In this document: piece by piece, positions 53,747 through 61,354 of the stretch
Layout of the letters: every line of letters begins with the position of its first letter
Position numbering within the stretch: position 1 is the stretch's first letter
DNA from: Prochloron sp965198675
Lineage (GTDB): Bacteria; Cyanobacteriota; Cyanobacteriia; Cyanobacteriales; Prochloraceae
Direction: 5' to 3'
DNA length: 64,000 bases
NCBI GenBank assembly: GCA_965198675.1
Contig: OZ240666.1
Location: 682,001 to 746,000 of the forward strand
Notes under the pieces: generated by a model
Database searches by the model: none
Told to the model about the DNA's origin: nothing
What the model saw: only the letters and a program-made list of their open reading frames with translations
Program-made: the position numbers and the translations under genes

Positions 53747-54285
53747 TCAACAACAGGATGGACCGCATTGAACTTCTTGTGGGGCCAATACCTGGGACGC
53801 CGTTGAATATAGCAGAAAACAGGGCTGATAGAGAGGATGTTTCAAGACCTCTAGAGTTTTTCTACAAATTTCACTGATTTCACCCGACACAAACAAGTGC
53901 CCATCGTCATCTTTGCCCCGAATAAATGGACCTACCAAAGCTGCGTAATCGCCAGTATATATGCAAGGCCCCTGCTTTGGTTGAACTGAAAGATAGTTCT
54001 CGCTTGTACGCAGCGACTACGGAGTATCACTCAGATGAAAATAATTTTTATAGGTTGGCAGCTGCAGTAGGGCATCCTGCGTCTCTGAGATTTCGATGGG
54101 TACAGCACGGGTGTAAGCATTGCCCAGCTCGTCATAGACCTCGGAAAACGGCCCGATGAATCGATTGATAGATCTAGAGTATCAACGGGAATGTCAGCAG
54201 ACAAAAGGGCTGCTGCGCCAGAGGCAACGCCCAGGGATTGAAAACCTGAGTCGTAGGCCGATACTAAAAGCACTTTTTTAGACAT
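53747..54285 (-). pseudogene. Decayed B12-binding-like protein with Cys-rich tail
   Basis: Starts at 54285 with MSKKVLLVSAYDSGFQSLGV and ASGAAALLSADIPVDTLDLS, resembling the N-terminal cobalamin-binding part of some radical SAM proteins. A frame change near 54165 leads to SEVYDELGNAYTRAVPIEIS; a stop at about 54025 and a further frame change lead to YAALVGPFIRGKDDDGHLFV and a tail QCGPSCC. The central radical SAM region is absent. It follows the methyltransferase closely; an arsenic or thiol-related pathway is possible but unproven. Confidence 0.5.
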
Positions 54286-54321
54286 GCTAAACTCTCCACC
54301 ACTGTATGTTATTTTTTTGTA

Positions 54322-54364
54322 GTGATGCACTGAAATAGTGTGTAATTACTACAATGTGCATCAC
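54322..54364. other. Inverted repeat GTGATGCAC/GTGCATCAC
   Basis: Nine-base perfect arms separated by 25 bases, lying in the 3' part of the methyltransferase frame just before the next gene. It may be a hairpin in the transcript; no T-tract indicates termination. Confidence 0.5.
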
Positions 54365-54904
54365 AGGAAGGTTGCACAGGTTATCATCATTGCAATGCAG
54401 CACTACTCGTTTTAATAACCTACTTAAGGGGTTACTTTTTTTTGAGGCAATAAAGATGCTAATGCTGGCTGCTTCACCGCCGCAGGTGGAGGTAGAATCA
54501 CAGGTTTCTCCCACGCAGTCAACTTTCACATTTTTAAACCCTGCTTCGGAAAACCAAGCTTTGATATCGGAGCGATCGAATCCCATCCATCTATCGTTGT
54601 GCTCTGTTTTCAAATACTCAAAGTTGTGTTCGTCCAGATCAGTTAAAACTAGCTTCCCGCCGCTTTTCAGGATTCTATACATCTCTTTTATGGCTACAGC
54701 AGGTTTTTCAACATGATGCAGATACATATTAGCAAACGCATGATTGACGGAATTACTATCCATAGGCAGCGACTCGGACTCACCTATTCTGCATTCCACC
54801 AGTCCTGTGTCTCCAATCTTGTTAGACAAAACCTCAAGCATCTCGGGAACAACATCGATAGCAATTACCTTGACCCCGCGCCGAACTAATCCCTCACTCT
54901 TGAC

Positions 54905-55200
54905 ATCCTCCCCTCCCCGCTGACGCGTAGGATGCGTTACGCTAACCCATTTAATTTAGGATGCTGCTACGTACGATGCGTTACGCCAACAAAGTTTGTA
55001 TTGTTGCTAGTACGATGCGTTACGCCAACAAAGTTTGTATTGTTGCTAGTACGATGCGTTACGCCAACAAAGTTTGTATTGTTGCTACTACTTACGGCTA
55101 GTAACGCATCCTACAGTGGCTAGTAACGCATCCTACAGTGGCTAGTAACGCATCCTACAGTGGCTAGTAACGCATCCTACGACTTCTTAGCATCCTACGG
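54905..55200. repeat. Tandem repeat cluster inside the methyltransferase gene
   Basis: Three 39-bp units (TACGATGCGTTACGCCAACA start) at 54972-55087 are followed by four 22-bp units (GGCTAGTAACGCATCCTAC) at 55096-55180, with single GTAGGATGCGTTA-type pieces at both ends. Units are contiguous, so it is not a CRISPR array. It arose by insertion and expansion of the palindromic family that also occurs at 47031-47097. Confidence 0.92.
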
Positions 55201-55552
55201 GTGGAGTCTCCCGCGCGTTTGATGAACCCGGTTCCTGCGCCCAAATCTGCGGCTGTTTGTCCTGCAGCCACCTCAGCAACAGCATAGGCTTTATCCCTGA
55301 CGTTTTCGGAGAAGAATCCCTTTCTCATTGTGTCCCACTGGGTCGCCACATCCTTGAAATATTGGGTACTGGTCATACTAGTCTCCAGAGTTGTGTTGAA
55401 GTTTCTAATAAAAGTGTACCTAATTTAAAACATTTTTGCAATAAGTATTTATTACTGATTTTCCAAGCAGTTGTGACAGCGTCCAGAAACAAATGCTAGT
55501 TCTTGTTAGCAAATCTGTCACTGTGTGTCAGCTCTAGCTATGCTAATAACTG

Positions 55553-56242
55553 TCATGGTACCTGTTTTTGGCGATTGTTTAAATTTTGTCCTTGAGGAAA
55601 AAGAGTAAGTAGCAGTTGGTTAATATAAACTTTACCTACCACTGGTGCATTTGGCTGCTGCTGCTCAGAAGAAGATGGTTCCGCTTTATCTTTAGACACT
55701 TCAACATTAACTTCCGGTTCTGCTGACGCTTCATTATCGATAACTTCTGGTTCTGGGGATACCGCGTTCTCATCTTCTTTCCCTTCTGAGGTTCCCTCAG
55801 ACTCCTCTTTTACTTCATCTTGATCTGTTTTTGTCTCCCTTGACTCAGTAATGGAACGAGATGGATCGCCAATGAGGGAACCCTGAGCTAATGTTGCCCC
55901 CTTAGGAATGTCTTTATTAAAAATGGTGGTGGCGGTGCCAATACAGGCATTGGCACCGATTTTGACCGAACCTACTATCAAAACCCCTGCCCCCAAGACT
56001 GCACCGCTTTCGATTTCGAGAGCGCCTTGATAAGCATTTAAGACTGTTCCCATACCGACACAGGCACCAGCACCAATGACAATTTTACTGTTAGGAGCAG
56101 CTTGGAGGACTGCTCCAGAAGCTACTGCTGCAGAAGGATGAATTGTCACATCGCCACTCACGTAAATGCGATTCTTACTAAGAGGTAGGATTGGTGGCAA
56201 ATAATAAACTTTTACAGCATTAGTAAAGTTATCTGTGACCAT
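55553..56242 (-). CDS. ccmN: Carboxysome assembly protein CcmN
   Basis: Links the CcmM-RuBisCO core to the CcmK shell. 229 residues: an N-terminal left-handed beta-helix (VSGDVTIHPSAAVASGAVL, KIVIGAGACVGMGTVLNAYQ hexapeptide pattern), an acidic Glu/Ser-rich linker, and the C-terminal encapsulation peptide VVGKVYINQLLLTLF. The very end (NNRQKQVP) runs into a CATGGTACC repeat and may have been altered. It follows ccmM in the standard order. Confidence 0.93.
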   Translation of the reverse strand: MVTDNFTNAVKVYYLPPILPLSKNRIYVSGDVTIHPSAAVASGAVLQAAPNSKIVIGAGACVGMGTVLNAYQGALEIESGAVLGAGVLIVGSVKIGANACIGTATTIFNKDIPKGATLAQGSLIGDPSRSITESRETKTDQDEVKEESEGTSEGKEDENAVSPEPEVIDNEASAEPEVNVEVSKDKAEPSSSEQQQPNAPVVGKVYINQLLLTLFPQGQNLNNRQKQVP

Positions 56243-56296
56243 TATCTTTCATTGGGGTATGCTTCGCGTGCTTTCGGCAGCATAGATGGTTTCCTT

Positions 56297-56373
56297 GTAG
56301 GTTGGGTTGAGGGAACGAAACCCAACACCCAAGGAGATTTATGTTGGGTTACGCCATCGCTAACTCAACCTAC
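56297..56373. repeat. MITE-like inverted repeat between ccmN and ccmM
   Basis: GTAGGTTGGG at 56297 and a matching CTCAACCTAC at 56364, with internal AACGAAACCCAACACC and GTTGGGTTACGCCAT repeats. Same family as 5978-6038. Confidence 0.75.
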
Positions 56374-56449
56374 TATTGCCCAAACTAATAGGTAGGATTG
56401 GTTTGAAAAAACTACAGCATTACTTAATTATTTTTGGACAGGACGCGGT

Positions 56450-58411
56450 TTAAGGTCTTTGGATAATGGTTTCCGACACCCGCCGCTTGGCTTTTGAGTC
56501 AATACCTAGGAGGCGGACATACTCTCCTTGGTGTTCCTGCAAGCAAGCTTCCAATGCGGCAATTACTTCCGATTCTCGGTTACTATCAATAGGAGAGCAA
56601 CTTTGCCAAGAACTGGTTTTGAAACGACGCTTGTTGGCGTGTTCCGTACCAATTTTGTACCCTTGAGACAGGAAAGAGCGTACCTGTTGAACTGCATCGC
56701 TACTCAAGCTACTGCTAGTTCCAACCCCAACACTGCCGTTATTACTAGAAGTTGTAGCAGTGTAACTGGGTGCTGTTGCCCTCTCCTGGGTTACAGTGCC
56801 GTTATTAGAAGGACGTTGGATAATCTTCTCTAACACCCGTCGCTTGGCTTTTGAGTCAATACCTAGGAGGCGGACATACTCTCCTTGGTGTTCCTGCAAG
56901 CAAACTTCCAATGCTGCAATTACTTCCGACTCTCGGTTACTATCAATAGGGGAACAGCTTTGCCAAGAACTGGTTTTGAAGCGTCGCTTATTGGCGTGTT
57001 CCGTACCAATTTTGTATCCTTGAGATAGGAGGGAGCGTACCTGTTGGACTGTTTCTGCACTCAAACCACCTTGTGCTGTATTTTCCTGGTTGTAACTGCT
57101 ATAATTGGAAGTTGTGGTGGAACCATTACCTAAACTTTGGCTTTCTCCCGGTCTTTGAATTACTTGCTCTAACACCCGTCGCTTGGACTTCGGGTCAATG
57201 CCCAGCAAGCGGACGTATTCACCAGAATATTCGGCCAAAATTGCTTCTAAATCTCTGAGCACTTGACCATTTTGACCTTGAAGCACTGGTCCACTCAGCC
57301 AAGAACTGGTTTTGAAGCGACGCTTATTGGCGTGTTCGATGCCGATTTTGTATCCTTGAGCGAGAAGATTAGATACTTGCTCTGGTATGCCCCCATTTAA
57401 ACTGCCATTATTGCTGGCAGCCACACTGCTATAATTAACTGTAGGTGCGGAAAGTCCATTAAAACTTTGAACTTCACCATCCTCAGGTCGTTGAATAATC
57501 ATTTCCAGAACCCGCCGCTTCCCTTTTGGGTCTATTCCCAGCAAACGAACATATTCTCCTGGGTGTTCTCCAGCAGCTCTTTGTAACTCAGCCATGACTT
57601 GGTCTTCCCGAGAACCGGTAATACTGGGACCAGATAACCAAGAACTGGTTTTAAACCGACGTTTATTAGCATGTTCCGTACTGATTTTGTATCCTGATTC
57701 CAGGAGATTGCGCACCTGCTGCTTGATTTCGACCTGTAAACTGTTCATAGAATCCACCGAATTTATATAGCTAGTACCATTTTGGATGCTCTCATTGCGA
57801 ATCGGAGCAATACAAGCAGTATCTTGGGCACACTGATAGCCTGCGAGCAAAGCTTCATTAATTTGCACCACATGACTGGCAAAATGGCGATCGCCTTCTT
57901 GCACATCCGGTAAGCGATCTGCTTGCTGCTGATTAGTAATCACAGCCCCCGAGGGGATGTATTTCCCAGGGGGAATTTCCACGTCTTGAATGAGGGCATG
58001 CATCATCACAATGCAGCCATCTCCCAATTTGGCGTTAAAGACCGTGGAACGAAAGCCAACAAAGCAGTTATCCCCAACATAAGCTGGACCGTGAATCAGA
58101 GCCATGTGGGTAATGCAGGTCTCCTTGCCTATCCAGACGGAGTAATCCTGACCATCATCCCCCTGGAACCGACCTTGTTCCAGTCCGTGAATCACCACTC
58201 CGTCCTGAACATTGGTCCCATTGCCAATATGGAAGGGAGTGCCTTCATCAGCCCTAATAGAAGTTCCCGGGGCAATTAGCACACCGCTTCCTACTTTCAC
58301 ATCTCCAAGAACAATGGAGAAGGAATGAACGTAGGCACTCTCATCTATTTTAGGTTCCGCTAAACTTCTCGACCAAGGAGTCGGGGGAGCCGCCGTTTTG
58401 CGGACTACCAT
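56450..58411 (-). CDS. ccmM: Carboxysome scaffold protein CcmM with four SSUL domains
   Basis: 653 residues. Residues about 1-195 form a gamma-carbonic-anhydrase-like beta-helix (APGTSIRADEGTPFHIGN, HGPAYVGDNCFVGF, MHALIQDVEIPPGKYIPSGA). Four RbcS-like SSUL modules follow, about residues 225-310, 345-425, 455-535 and 570-653, each with KRRFKTSSW and GEYVRLLGID-type motifs; these condense RuBisCO. An internal ATG at 57748 (Met222) has GGTGG five bases upstream and would make the short CcmM form. A full AGGAGG site precedes the 58411 start. The iscB3 element ends only about 15-20 bases upstream. Confidence 0.97.
   Translation of the reverse strand: MVVRKTAAPPTPWSRSLAEPKIDESAYVHSFSIVLGDVKVGSGVLIAPGTSIRADEGTPFHIGNGTNVQDGVVIHGLEQGRFQGDDGQDYSVWIGKETCITHMALIHGPAYVGDNCFVGFRSTVFNAKLGDGCIVMMHALIQDVEIPPGKYIPSGAVITNQQQADRLPDVQEGDRHFASHVVQINEALLAGYQCAQDTACIAPIRNESIQNGTSYINSVDSMNSLQVEIKQQVRNLLESGYKISTEHANKRRFKTSSWLSGPSITGSREDQVMAELQRAAGEHPGEYVRLLGIDPKGKRRVLEMIIQRPEDGEVQSFNGLSAPTVNYSSVAASNNGSLNGGIPEQVSNLLAQGYKIGIEHANKRRFKTSSWLSGPVLQGQNGQVLRDLEAILAEYSGEYVRLLGIDPKSKRRVLEQVIQRPGESQSLGNGSTTTSNYSSYNQENTAQGGLSAETVQQVRSLLSQGYKIGTEHANKRRFKTSSWQSCSPIDSNRESEVIAALEVCLQEHQGEYVRLLGIDSKAKRRVLEKIIQRPSNNGTVTQERATAPSYTATTSSNNGSVGVGTSSSLSSDAVQQVRSFLSQGYKIGTEHANKRRFKTSSWQSCSPIDSNRESEVIAALEACLQEHQGEYVRLLGIDSKAKRRVSETIIQRP
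57748..57759 (-). promoter_or_regulatory. Internal ribosome site for short CcmM
   Basis: GGTGGATTCTATG on the minus strand: a Shine-Dalgarno-like GGTGG and ATG at 57748, in frame, just before the first SSUL domain. In model cyanobacteria a short SSUL-only form is made from such an internal start. Confidence 0.55.
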
Positions 58412-58534
58412 CTATCAATTCCTCCTAAATTCATGAGACCACACCCACCCCCATCCCCTCCCGGGAGGGGAGAAGAGGGGTGGGTCGTCTTATCGCGGGG
58501 GAGGAAACACGCCCCAAGCGGCTTTAGCCGCCGT

Positions 58535-59914
58535 CTAGTTGAAAGCATAAGAATAGCCATCCTTTCTCTGTACAAATGAGCAATATTTGTGGCTGATACC
58601 TTGAACTGTTCCAGTCAAAGTTTTGATATTGAATGACCCGCAAGACCGCACGGCCACCCGACCGACATACGTCCCAATCTTTTTACCGCTGGTGACAACT
58701 GCTTTTACAATATCGCCTGTCTGAAAGCCTTTGACTTGCTTAACCAGGGCGGATTTGCGGACTAGTTCACCCAAAGCAAGACGCCTAGGGAAACCATACT
58801 TATCGACATGAATCACCCGTCGGCAACCATGGACCATTGCCTTAATCAGCAATGGCTGCGACGTACAAAATTCCAACTCAGAACAATCTTTACCTAAAGC
58901 AGCCGCATCAACCCAATGAGCTTTAGGTAAGCCCTGCTGTTTCCGATTCCATTTGGTTTGGCCACCTGTCCCCACCGTGACCGGAAGGCCGATAGCTTTG
59001 AGACTGTTGAACAGCTTCCACCGGGTGGAATTAACAGCAGCAGCATCTTTCAGGGGAGCCTTGGCTTGAGCTTTAATCCGCTTGAGCAGGTCAGGGACGC
59101 CTTGGGCGGTTACTTCGTAATTGCCTGACAGAAACTCCTCAATGGAGCGATTCTCTTTAGCCTTATTGCAGGGTACACAGGCTGTGGAGAGGTTAGAGAC
59201 TCGATTGGACCCACCTTTAGAACGGGGGACAATATGCTCTACCTCTAAAGGTGTGTCTTTTGCCCCACAGTAGACACAGGTACGGTTCCACTTTTCAAGC
59301 AGATATTCCCTGACTTCGTACTGATAGAGGGTGCCTTGCTGATACTCAGTACCGGATATTTCTGGGTTCTGCATGGCTTGGGTATCAAAGCGGACAAGCT
59401 CCATCGCAATCGAGCAGATTGGACAAACCCACCCCCATCCCCTCCCGGGAGGGGAGAAGAGGGGTGGGTTGGCCCAGGTGAGAGTCGTCTCCACCCGATG
59501 GTTTAAGGAAGGTGCTAGCCAACCTTCAGGTCGAGTGCGGTTTCCGAATCGGGGCTTACCATACCGGGTTTTACGCCCTCTACGGCCACGTCTTAGAGAA
59601 CGTCTGTACTCTAGGGAATTTTGGATTTGCTGCCCCCTGTGTTCAAGTTCAGCCCCCCAGAGAACTTTGTTACCTTGAACAATCGCCAAGCCGGGACGCC
59701 TTGGGCGGTTACTTCGTAATTGCTTTGAGCCAGGATTGACCTTGAGTTGACAGGGTTCGGGGTCTTGATTGCGTTCCTCTTTAAGAATAATGGTGAATGG
59801 ATAGCGCCTGAAAACAGCAGCCTTCCCTTCGTTCAACAAACGTCTTGCCATACCCGGAAGCACCGGCTCGCAAGGCTGTTTATTGGTATCGATTACTGAA
59901 ACTAAATTAGACAT
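58535..59914 (-). CDS. iscB: IscB copy 3, HNH intact but RuvC-I Asp replaced by Asn
   Basis: 459 residues. The N-terminus is MSNLVSVIDTNKQPCEPVLP. Where copies 1 and 2 have K[L/I]DPGSKTTG, this copy reads KVNPGSKQLRSNRPRRPG: the RuvC-I Asp is Asn (codon AAT) and a repeat-encoded eight-residue net insertion follows. HNH is complete (CVYCGAKDTPLEVEHIVPRS, CVPCNKAK), as are RuvC-II (MELVRFDTQ) and RuvC-III (HWVDAAALGKD). Further repeat insertions add PPLFSPPGRGWGW and YEVTAQGV. If made, it could nick through HNH only or merely bind DNA. It is codirectional with the ccm genes. Confidence 0.92.
   Translation of the reverse strand: MSNLVSVIDTNKQPCEPVLPGMARRLLNEGKAAVFRRYPFTIILKEERNQDPEPCQLKVNPGSKQLRSNRPRRPGLAIVQGNKVLWGAELEHRGQQIQNSLEYRRSLRRGRRGRKTRYGKPRFGNRTRPEGWLAPSLNHRVETTLTWANPPLFSPPGRGWGWVCPICSIAMELVRFDTQAMQNPEISGTEYQQGTLYQYEVREYLLEKWNRTCVYCGAKDTPLEVEHIVPRSKGGSNRVSNLSTACVPCNKAKENRSIEEFLSGNYEVTAQGVPDLLKRIKAQAKAPLKDAAAVNSTRWKLFNSLKAIGLPVTVGTGGQTKWNRKQQGLPKAHWVDAAALGKDCSELEFCTSQPLLIKAMVHGCRRVIHVDKYGFPRRLALGELVRKSALVKQVKGFQTGDIVKAVVTSGKKIGTYVGRVAVRSCGSFNIKTLTGTVQGISHKYCSFVQRKDGYSYAFN
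59094..59123. repeat. 30-bp repeat inserted in iscB3 (copy a)
   Basis: GGGACGCCTTGGGCGGTTAC plus TTCGTAATTG, identical to 59693-59722. It adds a net eight residues (YEVTAQGV) between LSGN and PDLLKRI. Related intergenic copies lie near 9968, 14036 and 22990. Confidence 0.9.
59427..59469. repeat. Palindrome inserted in iscB3
   Basis: 43 bp, ACCCACCCCCATCCCCTCCC core, in frame, adding a net nine residues before CPICSIAMELVRF. Confidence 0.88.
59693..59722. repeat. 30-bp repeat inserted in iscB3 (copy b)
   Basis: Identical to 59094-59123. It lies within the RuvC-I motif and again adds a net eight residues. Confidence 0.9.
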
Positions 59915-60125
59915 TCGTCCTCCAATAAATGGGTAATGTTTGCTTCGACCGGATGTAAAGGCTTGTTAGGCTTAACTGACTGTCTTAATCCCGCTAAAAC
60001 TGTTTACAGATAAGCGATAGAGCAGGGAACTAGCAAGCATTCCAGGGTATCGTGATCTCTATATCGTTTACATTTCGTGGTCTGGTAACCTACCGGCTAA
60101 CCCAGTCCGCCCTCGGACAGTCAGG
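59915..60125 (-). ncRNA. HEARO / omega RNA region of iscB3 (diverged)
   Basis: Upstream of iscB3, with recognisable counterparts of the other two RNAs: AACAAGCCT, a GTTTxACAGATxAxCGATAG-like block, and CTGGAATGC-type segment near 60030-60045. The 5' end has CTGTCCGAGGGC in place of the GTCAGCACCCC of the others. Divergence and a missing boundary match make its integrity uncertain. Confidence 0.55.
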
Positions 60126-60319
60126 GAAAGCCCCCTTCTTTAGAGCTAACCCTTATAAGGAACGCTATAAGTCTTGCTGGGTGGAAGTTCTATAAAACAA
60201 TCCCCAAATCACCCAATCACGTTATCTCCCAATCCCCCTATCCCCCTATCTCCCAATCCCCCTATCCCCCTATCCCCTTATCAATCAAGGGTTTCAGAGT
60301 TCCTTATGAAGGATAGTCT
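60126..60319. repeat. Pyrimidine-rich direct repeats between iscB3 and ccmL
   Basis: Several CCCCCTATCC / CTCCCAATCC units (about 60225-60275), flanked by CTTATAAGGAACGCTATAAG and TTTCAGAGTTCCTTATGAAG, the inverted relative of the repeat at 53590-53655. No gene is seen. Confidence 0.75.
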
Positions 60320-60628
60320 TTAGAGGGGGGATCGGTTACCCTTCTTGCTATAAAGCGAGCGATTGTCCACCGTCACGGTATCGATAATCCCTACTACCAT
60401 GGCATCCAGGGGACATTCTTCCCTACCCCTGTCTTTGCGGGCTGCACCACCTCTAGTGACTAGCACCCACTCATTAACCCCCGCTCCTACCGTATCTCCT
60501 GCTACTTCGTATTTTGGTACTGGTTGTCCATCTACATCCATAAATTGCAAGAGGAGCAGTTTTACTCCCGTGAGATTGGGAGTTTTGTGGGTACTAACAA
60601 CGGTGCCCCGCACTTTGGCAATTTGCAT
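60320..60628 (-). CDS. ccmL: Carboxysome vertex protein CcmL
   Basis: Pentameric BMV protein capping the shell vertices. 102 residues: MQIAKVRGTVVSTHKTPNLT, GVKLLLLQFMDVDGQP, GAGVNEWVLVTRGGAARK and AMVVGIIDTVTVDN match the EutN/CcmL fold. It starts 3 bases after the ccmK1 stop. Next downstream is the iscB3 element rather than ccmM. Confidence 0.96.
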   Translation of the reverse strand: MQIAKVRGTVVSTHKTPNLTGVKLLLLQFMDVDGQPVPKYEVAGDTVGAGVNEWVLVTRGGAARKDRGREECPLDAMVVGIIDTVTVDNRSLYSKKGNRSPL

Positions 60629-60631
60629 GGT

Positions 60632-60970
60632 TTACACTCTTCTCAGAGGTTGGGGATTGACACTTTCCCGGAATTGTTCTACTGCTTCGGTGTAGCGAAT
60701 GGGCAGGACGTATTCCAGGTTTTCGTGGGGACGGGCAATAATGTGGTTGGAGAGGACTTGACCCCCATTAACCCGTTTGACGTTGTCAATGCCTGCTGAT
60801 ACGGAGGCTTGTACTTCTGATACGTCCCCTCGGACGATTACCGTCACCCTCCCCGTGCCGATTTTTTCATACCCTACCAGGGTTACCCTCGCTGCTTTGA
60901 CCATGGCATCTGCTGCTTCCACTACTGCGGGGAAGCCCAGGGTTTCAATCATTCCTACTGCAATTGACAC
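60632..60970 (-). CDS. ccmK1: Carboxysome shell hexamer protein CcmK (CcmK1-type)
   Basis: 112 residues with one BMC domain: MSIAVGMIETLGFPAVVEAA, DAMVKAARVTLVGYEKIGTG, then HIIARPHENLEYVLPIRYTE. The C-terminal tail is longer than in the neighbour by about nine residues. It forms hexameric shell tiles whose pores pass bicarbonate and RuBP. Numbering as K1 is by position and may be exchanged with K2. Confidence 0.94.
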   Translation of the reverse strand: MSIAVGMIETLGFPAVVEAADAMVKAARVTLVGYEKIGTGRVTVIVRGDVSEVQASVSAGIDNVKRVNGGQVLSNHIIARPHENLEYVLPIRYTEAVEQFRESVNPQPLRRV

Positions 60971-61042
60971 GAATTTCTCCTAAGTAAACTTTTTACGGGA
61001 CGCTAAAGCGGTTGGCGATGCAATTGTACGCTCGAACTTAAG

Positions 61043-61354
61043 TTAATAGGTTCGGAACTGCTCTACTTCTTCGGTGTAGCGAATAGGCAGTACGTACTCC
61101 AAATTTTCGTGAGGACGAGCAATAATATGAGTCGAGAGGACTTCCCCTCCATTGACCCTGCCGACGTTATCTACTCCTGCAGATACGGAAGCTTGTACCT
61201 CGGAAACATCCCCTCTTACAATGACGGTTACGCGACCGCTACCTATTTTTTCATATCCTACTAGGGTCACGCGAGCTGCTTTGACCATGGCATCTGCTGC
61301 TTCCACCACTGCTGGGAAGCCCAAAGTTTCGATCATTCCTACTGCAATTGGCAT
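61043..61354 (-). CDS. ccmK2: Carboxysome shell hexamer protein CcmK (CcmK2-type)
   Basis: 103 residues, nearly identical to the neighbouring CcmK over the BMC domain (MPIAVGMIETLGFPAVVEAA, SDVSAGVDNVGRVNGGEV differs), ending RYTEEVEQFRTY. First gene of the ccmK2-K1-L-M-N series. Its promoter lies in the 61355-61992 region shared with ndhF4. Confidence 0.95.
   Translation of the reverse strand: MPIAVGMIETLGFPAVVEAADAMVKAARVTLVGYEKIGSGRVTVIVRGDVSEVQASVSAGVDNVGRVNGGEVLSTHIIARPHENLEYVLPIRYTEEVEQFRTY

Larger units (their letters stand above)
54287..55376 (-). pseudogene. Class I methyltransferase split by a repeat cluster
   Basis: The 5' part (55376, MTSTQYFKDVATQWDTMRKG) ends at the SAM motif AADLGAGTGFI. 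After about 300 bases of tandem repeats the frame resumes EGLVRRGVKVIAIDVVPEML and runs through HHVEKPAVAIKEMYRILKSG to CDSTSTCGGEAASISIFIAS. The fold is UbiE/ArsM-like, and the Cys-bearing tail recalls arsenic-related methyltransferases, but this is a guess. Removing the repeats would restore most of the gene. Confidence 0.75.
58425..60125 (-). mobile_element. IscB element 3, inserted between ccmL and ccmM
   Basis: Carries iscB3 and its RNA region. The right end is placed near 58425, just before the ccmM ribosome site, from similarity of TCATGAA to the TCGTGAG ends of the other elements. The left end near 60125 is set by the end of RNA homology. Both limits are approximate. A palindrome of the ACCCACCCCC family sits near the right end (58443-58485). 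Confidence 0.65.

Noticed and set aside
54905..55200. CRISPR array
   Set aside because: The 39-bp and 22-bp units are contiguous with no unique spacers, and no cas gene is in the window.
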